Assembly: GCA_022496185.1 (NCBI GenBank)
Contig: WTXG01000207.1
Location: 1 to 64,000, forward strand
Length of the DNA stretch: 64,000 bases
Direction of reading: 5' to 3'
Origin: Multifurca ochricompacta
Taxonomy: Eukaryota > Basidiomycota > Agaricomycetes > Russulales > Russulaceae
Part shown: positions 9,267 to 20,343 of the stretch, piece after piece
How the letters are laid out: each line of letters begins with the position of its first letter
How positions within the stretch are numbered: position 1 is the first letter of the stretch
The notes under the pieces: generated by a model
What the model was told of the DNA's origin: nothing
Databases searched by the model: none
What the model saw: the letters and a program-made list of their open reading frames with translations, nothing else
Translations under genes and position numbers: made by a program

Positions 9267-9855
9267 TGTTACGTCCAGTGCGGGACGTTCCACACGACTT
9301 GTGTGACAGTGCGATTCGTAGGTTCAGATAAGGGACCAATCGGATCCCTTGGAGTTAAGTATGGTGAGTCAAAGTCGAAGAGGCTGTACTCTTAGATGAT
9401 GGTAAGCAGAGAGTGCCAGAAGCACTGAGACGTGGCAATCTTAGAGAGACAAAGGGGAGTCCAGAAGACAAGCACCGATGTATTCAATAAGTCGAGTCTG
9501 AGGTCTACAAGGTGACTACAGCAGACTTATATATGTAATCGAATGAGCGTCTAAAGATAAGATGGTACCAAGTCATGTGGGCCCGAATATACGGAAGCGG
9601 AGGGCATAAAGCCTGGCTTCTGATAGGGAATTAAGTAAGTGTCCGTTCGTAAAGATAAGAGATAAGAGATAAGCAAATGACGGGTCAAACATATGTACAG
9701 CAACACAAACAGATGCAAAGACAGTCATGGGGAAGGGAGCAGGGCACGTGAGGGATCCCACGATGGAGATGTGATCTGGTAGTGAAGAGTAGGCGGCAAG
9801 GAGGGGTCGTCACTGGGTAGGAAGAAAAAGATAGGAAGAGACAGGGTTCGTAACA
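9267..9855 (-). repeat. 5' LTR of gypsy A1
   Basis: Partner of 257-845, same length, flanked outward by the ACTAT duplication. On the minus strand the promoter segment CATATATAAG (9526-9535) precedes the inferred transcription start near 9499. Confidence 0.93.
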
Positions 9856-9860
9856 ACTAT

Positions 9861-10944
9861 AGTATCTTTACCTATTTAGATAGTAGATAAGTGTTAGCTA
9901 AATATGGTAAAGATAAGAGATAAGATAAACTAACTAATACTCACTTCAGTTTATGTGGTCAAAACTGAAGTGAACATGTACAGAATAGTGACCTTTGATA
10001 CTGCTCAAAGGAGCATGACAATAAGTAGAATAAATATAGTTATTTAAATGTGACAAGACAGAAGGAATGTGTTGTGCATGCAATGTCTCTGAATCAATTA
10101 TCTGATGCACTTTAGATTATCTTATCATAATCATAAGATCAAGTCCACCCAGGAGCCCGGCTGTCCAGTCTCCGGTCCCAGTTGCAACCGGCCCATCTCA
10201 ACAGCATATTATGGATTATGGAGTAGATTAGATTAGTGGATGGGGCACAATCTCCCTCCGTTGCCTGACAAGAAGCAGTTGCATCTTGCATGCATGCAAG
10301 CTGATACTGCACTGGGTTGTTGAGCTGTCTATTAGTCTATATATTTGATTTTTGCCTTATTGTAATTGAATTTTGGTCTGCCAGAGTCCAGTTGGAGGTA
10401 TGCTTGCATTTACCACACTTGGCTTTAGGAGTTGCCTTGTGCAAGCCCAAATATAGTTTTTGGGATGCCCCTTTTTGGGGCATGTTTTGGTATTGTTTCT
10501 CTGATGTCTCTTTTGTGATAATGTACCTACAATTACATTTATTGAGGGAGTTCATGTTCCAGTATGCCCTGTTTACACCAATCATACTCACAGAAGCAAA
10601 TGCAATGCTTGAAGTCCCTCTATGAGTTTTGGATTATGGCTGGTAAAGTAGATTGTTGGGTATTGTACCCATAAACTACATAAAAAGGTGTAGAATAGCC
10701 ATAAGAATACACCTATTCATTGCTTTATCACTCTAAGCTTCTTGCTCATGCTACCCTGGTCAACTTTATTTTCTCTAGTAATACTGTCTACTACTGTATA
10801 CTGTAAAATGGCTGTACCATACCTGTACTGTACTGTCAGTGATCCAGTGAGTACCAAAAAACAGAAGGTGTATGGGTCAGCCGTACCTGTCCTTCACTGT
10901 TAAATAGATGGCCATCACCATCAAACAGACAGCATGCAGCCCTA
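9861..10944. repeat. Right part of hAT-N1, no gene recognised
   Basis: This is AT-rich non-coding sequence belonging to hAT-N1. It starts with a block shared with 56641-56725 and ends in the TAGGGCTG inverted repeat. A weak minus-strand frame at 10337-10591 has no recognisable domain. Confidence 0.55.
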
Positions 10945-11098
10945 CTTCCCAGACCAAGAAGATACACAATGCATTCATTTGTGGCTGCTTAAGATCCCTC
11001 AATGACTCTTGTTTTATGTTTAGAAGATTAAGATAATTTATTATTCCATTATTATTTTATTATTCTGCTTTCAATTTTATACAAGCACAACTAAAATC
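10945..11098 (-). mobile_element. hAT-N2 fragment, right flank of the nest
   Basis: It continues the hAT-N2 sequence of 1-40 in reverse orientation and matches the reverse complement of about 58755-58900. It is cut at 11098, where the copia C1 5' LTR begins. AAATC (11094-11098) would be the left target duplication of C1; its partner is missing because the C1 3' end is lost. Confidence 0.6.
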
Positions 11099-11387
11099 TG
11101 TTGAACACAGAAGATGTTTGGTGATGCTTCAGGCATCAGGTGATTAGATTAGCTACTTTGTAGATTAGATTAGATACCGGAGTTTCAGACTTTTACACTA
11201 TCATTATTACTTTCTTTCTCACATTCTGCAGTAGCTGACTGATGCACCATATAACATGTGATTTCTGTAATGGCCAATGGCCTTTCTCCCTCATGTTTAT
11301 TGTTTGGACTTTTGTCTGGCACTTGTGGACTTATTCCCAGTGCACAGACCATCCCTTGAATGGTATATAAGGGTGTCTGTTTTGTCT

Positions 11388-11425
11388 CTTACACTTCAGA
11401 GTTTCTTCTTCCTCTGAAGTGTAAG
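11388..11425 (+). promoter_or_regulatory. Perfect 14-bp hairpin at the predicted copia transcript start
   Basis: CTTACACTTCAGAG and CTCTGAAGTGTAAG form a perfect stem around a 10-base pyrimidine loop, some 20-60 bases after the TATA box. The other copia LTRs in the window keep versions of it, for example 11866-11892 and, in reverse, about 27717-27751 and 33807-33841. It would sit at the RNA 5' end and in the R region. Confidence 0.65.
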
Positions 11426-11565
11426 TCCCTTCTCTTACTTACTATCATACCTTGAGACTAACGCTCCTTGTAGTAACTTGTCTTTGTCTAGGTCAGTAGT
11501 ATAGTATAATAGAGTTTCTTCTACCTCTGAAGTTAACTTGTCTTTGTCTAGCTTAACCTGCTAAC

Positions 11566-12066
11566 TGTTGAACACAGGAGATGTTCGGTGATGCTTCAGG
11601 CATCAGGTGATTAGATTAGCTACTTTGGAGATTAGATTAGATACCGGAGTTTCGGACTATTTACATTATCTTTATTACTTTCTTTCTCACATTCCACAGT
11701 AGCTGACTGATACACTATGTAACATGTGATTTCTGTAGTGGCCAATGGCCTTACTCCCTCATGTTTGTTGTTTGGACTTTGTCCAGCACTTGTGGACTTA
11801 TTCCCAGTGCACAGACCATCCCTTGGATAGTATATAAGGGTGTCTGATTCGTCTCTTACACTTCAGAGTTTCTTCCATCTCTGAAGTGTAAGTCATCCTC
11901 TCTACTATCTTCACTACCTTAGACTAACTCTGTATATAGAACTTGTCTTTTCTAGGTGTGTAGTATAGTGTAACAGAGTTTCTTCCATCTCTGAAGTAAC
12001 TTGTCTTTTCTAGCCTAACCCGCTAAAACTTACAGTCAGTATGCTGCGCCTCATGCCTGTTTCACA
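11566..12066 (+). repeat. Copia solo LTR nested in the C1 5' LTR
   Basis: A complete 501-bp LTR, TGTTGAACACAGG to CCTGTTTCACA, flanked by CTAAC duplications. It is in the same orientation as the host LTR and about 40 bases from its end. It is younger than C1 and has already lost its internal part. Confidence 0.9.
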
Positions 12067-12109
12067 CTAACATCCACAGTCAGTATGCTGCACACATGCC
12101 TGTTCTACA

Positions 12110-12121
12110 GGTTATGGGCCC
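12110..12121 (+). promoter_or_regulatory. Copia C1 primer-binding site (half tRNA-iMet)
   Basis: GGTTATGGGCCC directly follows the LTR. It is complementary to the anticodon stem-loop region of eukaryotic initiator tRNA-Met (GGGCCCAUAACC), not to a tRNA 3' end. Drosophila copia uses the same internal-tRNA priming. C3 has the same site at 33618-33629. Confidence 0.8.
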
Positions 12122-12909
12122 TGAGCATGCCTAACTGACCACTCTTTGATCAGTCCAACCTTCCCTTCAAGCTCACCAAGCTTCAAGACTCCTTTCCCAA
12201 CAAGTCTTCCTTGTGAGCTTCGATTTCTACTTCTCTTGCCCTTAACTGTCCACAAGGTGGTGCACTTCATGTGCCCACCTTGATCTGTCTGGCTAGTCCC
12301 TCAGGGGATTCTTGCAAAAGGTGATGAGGGACCCTAAGCGGGTGAAACACCTTGAGTTCCTCATGTGCGCTCTAAGTAAATAGTATTCATAGTTGTAGCT
12401 GGGTTTTTGTCCCATCCATAGTCTTAGTAGGCCACTTGCCCAGAAGGCTTGAGGCTATAGGTTCAGTCAATGCTTGGCTTGATCCATAAGCCAGGTTTAG
12501 CAACCTGCTGGTAGAGTTTAGGGTCTAGAACAAGGCATGGGTAGTCACTCCCATGATGCTTGGGCTTGATACAAGTAGGCTTGAACTACTATAGTATTTA
12601 CACAGTAGCTAGAAGGTTTTGTCTCTGGGCAGAAGTATCCACTGCCATAGTTGGGGGTCTGCCCTGACCAGAGGAAACCTGATAGTCTACTATAGTCATG
12701 GCCCCAATCATCTAGGGCTTAATCATGGACTCCACCACCAGCACTAGAGGAAGGGCTATATACCCTTTGTCTCTAGTGGAACTTGCGGTTGGCTCCTCCA
12801 TGACATGACTCCCCATCTATTTACACAATGTCCCCCTGATGTGGGTTTAGGACTTGTTGTAGATGGCGCTAGACAGCCTACTATACTACTTAGAAGTCGC
12901 ACATCAGAG
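12122..12909 (+). other. Long copia C1 leader, 5' part
   Basis: This is non-coding sequence between the primer site and gag. It continues after the hAT-1 insertion at 20208-20343, so the leader is about 0.9 kb. The same leader is conserved in C3 (32694-33617, reverse). It is rich in short inverted repeats and upstream stops, with no long frame. Packaging or translation control is possible but not shown. Confidence 0.6.
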
Positions 12910-13267
12910 TAGTGTTTAAAAGTCCGGTCCATTGGACCGAAAAAGACCGCAAACCGGACCGGACCGGACTGATGGCAACCGGACCACCGGTTGCGGTTGC
13001 CCCAAAGTCATCACACATGCGGTCTGCAGTCCATCAACAATATATCATTTTAAAAAACCGTCTAAAGACCGGTTGCAACCGGTCTTAGACTGGACTTTGG
13101 TTGCTTCAAGCTAAGCTATTATATTCAAAATATGTACTACAGATCTTCTACATTTAGGTGCTATGTACAAGATACAATACAACAAAACTCGGGTGTGACA
13201 CTCTTACAAAGACAAACAAATGTAAGCACTATTTATTTGTCAATTGAACAACTGGGCGCGTTCAACC

Positions 13268-16200
13268 ATGAAGCCTATAAAGCCAACCTCAGTGAAGGCC
13301 CCACTGAAGAAGAACCCACCTGCACCGAAAACTTGTGCTCATGCTCCAAAAGGCAAGGCAAAGAAGACCATCCACAAAAAAAGGAAAGTATCTGATGAAA
13401 GCAGTGATGAAGAAGAGTCATCCAAATCCAGTGACAACAAGCCCGCACCAAAAAGAAAACCAAGGAAACAGTCAAAACATCAGAATGCTGTAGAGGATAT
13501 CACAGACAACAGGTCAGAAGATGATGGAGTTGAAGTTGTCAATGACGAATCAGAGGAGGATGACTCGGACATGCAGTGGACACCTGCAGATAATGATGTT
13601 CGTGTTACTATTATCCTTCATTCAAATGGCCTTCTTACAAGTGACAGAATGATGATGGCAAACTTGATGAACAACATTGTAGTGAAATCCCTGTGAGACT
13701 GAAGGTGAAAGCCGACTCCTCAAAAGATATCAGATTACTGTTCTCGGACCACTTAACAGTCAACTTCAAGAAGCGGGATGGTACCAATGAGACTGTGAGA
13801 GGGCGGTGGTGCAACATCTGCAGGTAAGTCCCATGCCCACACAATGAGAGAATCATTATACTCACAAAGATACAGAGAAGATGCAGAATTGATTAAATGC
13901 GAGGGAATGCAGAAGGCGTTCTTCAAGGGAAGTAACTCCTCATGCCGCCAGCATGCACGGCTGCACTGGAAAGTCTATGAGAGGAGATGTAAGGAGACTG
14001 ACACACCTATTCACCACTGGGCAATACCCCGTTCACTCTGGAAGGCACAGGAGGAAAAGAAAAGGATGAAGGGGAAGCAGCCAACATTGGATACGGCTTT
14101 TGAGAAAGTAACTGCAGGTCCAAAAGTGTTCACGCAGGGTGGTATTCTGAATGCAGTCTCAAAGTTTGTGGCATGCGATGATCAGGTAAGTTTTCACAAT
14201 CTTGAGGAAATAATTGAAGTGCATTGAATGTTGCTCCAAGTCCCTAGCTGTTGCTAATAAAGCTTCGTTCCGTAACTGTTTGGTAGCAATGAGACCACAG
14301 TCAAAGACAAGGGATTTACCGAGTACTCACGATGTCACAAGATACATCCACAATCAGTTTGTCAATCGCTTGGAAGAGCTGAAGAGAGATATTCTTGTAA
14401 GTTACAATACATGACAATTACAACAAAGACTTACAAAAGAAAACAGGCAGCACCGGGGAAAATCTCAAGCACTGCAGATGGATGGTCTGCAGACACTACA
14501 AAAGCAGCCTTCTTGGGGATGACTGCACACTGGATCGATGTCAAGGATGCAAAGTGGAAGATGAGATCAGAGGTTGTGGGATTCAAGGCTATATCAGGGG
14601 ATCATGGTGGGGACAACCTTGGGCGTTATTTCATGGGGCTGTGTGACCGTGTGGGGATCTGTAATCGGAATAAATCCAAGGTAAGCATGTCCTCGATGTG
14701 ATCAACTACTTTACATTGATTCTTGCTCAGCTTTCTACCATAACGCTAGACAATGCATCAACAAATGACAAGATCTGTTCAACACTCGAGGATTTGCATC
14801 AACGTCGACAGCTCAACCACTGGGATGCGTTCACCAGCCAACTCCCGTGAGCATTTTGCATTTACCAAGACTTGCACACATTCTCACCTTTTTTCAGTTG
14901 TCTTGAGCATGTCGTCAATCTAGCCAATATCGATATCATGTCACACATCACCAAGATTGCTGCTGTGGAGACAGCCACTGCCATATGGGAATTTGATCCC
15001 GAGGTACCTGCTAACCGTATGTTGAATGGATCTTTGGATATTATTGCTGCTATCCGCACTCTTGCCATTAAGGTAGGCTACTGTCCTATCATCTCCAAGA
15101 CAATGCCCTATTCCTATTTGTTCAATTCCAGATTCAGTCATCTGGACAGCGTATCGAATGCTTCCAGAGATATCAACTTGAGTGTGGCATCCCACATCCA
15201 CGCAAGATCCCTCTCCACAGCAATATTCGATGGGGATCGGCATTTCTCATGTTGGACTGCTCTTATGCCCTTCGACAGGTGAGTACTTGTATATTTAATA
15301 GTTCTTTTCTTTTTGACAAGTGATGACAGCCAATCAATCGATTCATTGTATCTGCTGATGAACGTTTCGGCAACATCACGACCATCAGAAAGGGTGGACA
15401 GATCATCAAGCACATCCCATGGTCAGCATTCAAATTATCTGAAGATGATTGGAGCCGAGTATGCGATGTGAAGGATATCTTAGCGGTGCGTGTTTACAAA
15501 TCTATGTACTTCCCACTACTGACCACTAGTCCAGGATTCGAGGGCCATCCAGCACTACTTCTCCCCCGAGCGGCAGCCAACCTTGTGGCGTGCCCTTCCA
15601 GCAATTGAGGAACTACAGACAGCCTGGGAAACAAAAGCTGATGATGTGCAATATGCTGCATACAGGCCTGCAATTACCGATGGGCTAAACAAGCTGAACA
15701 AGTACTATTCTCGCTTTGACGAGAAACCTTACTATGTGCTCTCATTACGTATGTGAACAGATCTCTTAGTGACGCAGCATTCAATTCCATCTTATAGTTC
15801 TCCATCCATACTACAAACTCCAGTACATCAAGTTAGCTTGGGGAGGAGAGGAGGAACAGGCTGAGGATCGTGCAGCAGGAAACTGGGATGCAAAAAACTG
15901 GCAAGACGAGGCCCAGAAGATTCTTGAAACAACGGTATGTGTAATGCCCTATATCTTCCCAAAATCCACTGACACTACTCTTACAGATGGAAGCCTACTG
16001 GAAGACACGACCTAGAGCACCAACGGTAATGATGCCAACCACTACCCCAGAGTCTTCTGATACCAGAAGTTTGCCAACCACATCCTTTCTTTCCGAGTTT
16101 GACAAACATCGCCAGATGCTTCTGACACAGGAGGGGGATGAAGGGTGGGCTGCTGAACTACGACGATATCTCAAGGATGTTCCTGCAGATGTCACCAAGG

Positions 16201-16600
16201 AGACAGACATTGTGGAATGGTGGCAGGTTTGTGGGCAATTCATTGATTTTCTACCTATCTATCTAAGGTACAATTTCAGGATCATTGCCAGCTTTTTCCG
16301 ACACTCGCACGGATTGCACTTGATGTCCTCCCCTGTCAGGCATCATCTGTACCCTGTGAGCGACTTTTTTCAGCAAGTAAACAAACTGCCGAGGACCGCC
16401 GTTCACGTTTGGGTGCAGGACGATTTGAAGAACTTCAGATAATGAAGTTTGCATGGCGTAACACAATCACTGACCTTGCTGCATGGAACTCGGCTGAGGT
16501 AGAGGAGGTGGACCTCAAGTGTTATGCAGATCTTTTAGAGGCAGATGCCATGCTTGCTGAATTTGATAAGTATGCAGATGACATGGTTGTAGACTGTTGA
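13268..16600 (+). CDS. hAT transposase, about 13 exons, apparently intact
   Basis: Exons with GT-AG borders can be joined in frame without a stop, approximately at 13268-13596, 13646-13823, 13870-14185, 14239-14396, 14447-14680, 14731-14846, 14898-15072, 15132-15278, 15330-15486, 15534-15749, 15797-15934, 15987-16228 and 16280-16600. The N-terminus is basic and acidic low-complexity, probably nuclear targeting. A BED-like zinc finger (CNIC then CRQHARLHWKVYERRC) follows. The RNase H-like core includes STADGWSAD and TLDNASTND. The C-terminal hATC dimerisation region reads LPCQASSVPCERLFSASK. The product would cut and paste hAT-1 and perhaps related elements. The first ATG choice (13268 or 13244) is uncertain. 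Confidence 0.85.
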
Positions 16601-16639
16601 ATAAACTTTATTATGACTACATTAGATTAGAAGTAGCCA

Positions 16640-17275
16640 TCGCAGTAGAGTAGAACGTTAAGACGTTCTAATATAATTATGCTTGTGTTTCTATCTGATG
16701 ACTGTGGCCTGGATGCGAGATTGAGCCGTCTGTGAAGCGTGAGAATATCCACTTTGGGTTCGGGTGCAACTGCCACCGCGTGTATGTGTTCAACTTCATA
16801 CAGCCCATTGGGGCTTATGCTGATTTTGCCCAATCTCCTTTTGTATCTTTGATTTTGCAATCCTGGCCTTCAAAGGAAACAGTAACAAGTATTTGCAATA
16901 CATCCAATGGATACGATGGTGAGTCTAATTTCAAGTGTGTATGAGGCGTCTCTGAGAATAACTGGTGTGGTCTTCAGCCCATTCGGCACCTCGATTTGAA
17001 GATTGCCAGTCCCGATGGCATAGAAGACTCATTTGTCAGCTGCAGTGATAGCTCTGGGTGGAATGGATCAATAAGAAGTGAAACATTGGAGGAATGGGAA
17101 GATGTGTTGTGAAGCGCCAGAGTCATAAAGCTCGGTTTCAGTGGTAAGTTCTGCACTTGCCGTGTCATGTACTGATATGTTTTGTAGATTGCTTTGATCT
17201 TGCATTGTCTTGAGGGCACACATGTACGCTGACATGTAAAGCGGTAGAGCATTCGCCACCTATCAAATGCCTGCA
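16640..17275 (-). pseudogene. Relic of a copia polyprotein inside hAT-1
   Basis: The minus strand reads, with several stops and frame changes, a copia protease motif ELYDSGASQHIFPF, then IPPRAITAADK, FYAIGTGNLQIEVPNG, FEGQDCKIKD, and the pre-integrase segment SPNGLYEVEHIHAVAVAPE followed by TLHRRL. This order is typical of a fungal Ty1/copia protease to pre-integrase region. It is unlike copia C1-C3, so it comes from another lineage. It is only about 0.6 kb and heavily decayed. Confidence 0.72.
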
Positions 17276-17289
17276 CCTCAAGATCACAC

Positions 17290-19850
<2,561 letters not shown>

Positions 19851-19989
19851 ACAATTTATGCTACAATAGGAGTCCTTTTAAAATATCATGAAGTTGTGCT
19901 TGTATACTAGTGAAAATGATGGAGAAATGAAAAATTTGTACAGTAATAGTAATAGGAGTCAAAACGGAATAACAGAATGTAATGCAAGA

Positions 19990-20207
19990 ATTGCAAGTGT
20001 CTGGGAACCGACCTCTGACCGGTTCTGAACTGGTCATGTGAGAACCGGTTGGAACCGGTTGTTGGACCGAAAGTGAACCGCTATAGACCGGTCCTAAGAA
20101 GTCCGGTCTGCAGTTGGTCTATATTTGAGTTACTATAGACCGGTTGCCGGTCCGGTCCACATGAAATTTATTGAAAAAACCGGACTGGACCGGACTTTTA
20201 AACACTA
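19990..20207. repeat. Right subterminal repeat block of hAT-1
   Basis: Repeated ACCGGT, CCGGTC and GACCGG units mirror the block at 12920-13090. Such repeats next to the terminal inverted repeats are usual transposase binding sites in hAT elements. Confidence 0.6.
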
Positions 20208-20343
20208 CATCAGAGGCAGGACTTTTTTAAGTTCTGAAGCATAGCGCCACAGATTGGACAGGCCCTCTTCAATGAGACCTGGACAACTGGTTCTAACTGC
20301 TCCTTGGAACCAGGATCAACCTCTTTTTTTAAATTCATCTCAA

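Larger units (their letters stand above)
257..9855 (-). mobile_element. Full-length Ty3/gypsy chromovirus, family A copy A1
   Basis: Two 589-bp LTRs (257-845 and 9267-9855) bound the element, and the 5-bp duplication ACTAT (252-256, 9856-9860) shows a simple insertion into hAT-N1. On the minus strand the order is 5' LTR, self-complementary primer site, gag, protease-RT-RNase H, integrase with chromodomain, a third zinc-knuckle ORF, purine tract AGAAGAGGGGGTGA, 3' LTR. Two later insertions interrupt it: a Tc1 palindrome at the gag 5' end and a copia solo LTR in ORF3. Without them it is about 7.5 kb. It is inactive because of an in-frame TGA and two frameshifts in pol. Confidence 0.93.
41..10944. 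mobile_element. hAT-N1, non-autonomous hAT-like transposon, interrupted by gypsy A1
   Basis: Both ends carry a short terminal inverted repeat starting TAGGGCTG, and the element is flanked by an exact 8-bp target duplication CTTCCCAG (33-40 and 10945-10952), the length typical of the hAT superfamily. Subterminal CTGTACC/GGTACAG motifs are dense at both ends (about 53-115 and 10790-10895), as expected of transposase binding sites. Without the inserted gypsy element it is about 1.3 kb. A second copy begins at 56364 and shows the uninterrupted site. I see no transposase gene in it, so it probably depends on another hAT element. Confidence 0.72.
11099..12109 (+). repeat. 5' LTR of copia C1, split by a solo LTR
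   Basis: The LTR starts TGTTGAACACAG at 11099, is interrupted at 11566-12066, and resumes at 12072-12109 to end CCTGTTCTACA. The 5-bp duplication CTAAC (11561-11565 and 12067-12071) proves the interruption. It has a TATA box (TATATAAG, 11364-11371). Two imperfect repeats of the AACTTGTCTTTGTCTAG unit lie in its 3' half. Confidence 0.9.

Noticed and set aside
10337..10591. Minus-strand 84-codon frame in hAT-N1 as a transposase remnant
   Set aside because: No motif of any transposase could be recognised.
13132..13395. 87-codon frame overlapping the start of the hAT transposase
   Set aside because: Different frame from the conserved transposase and no continuation in later exons.
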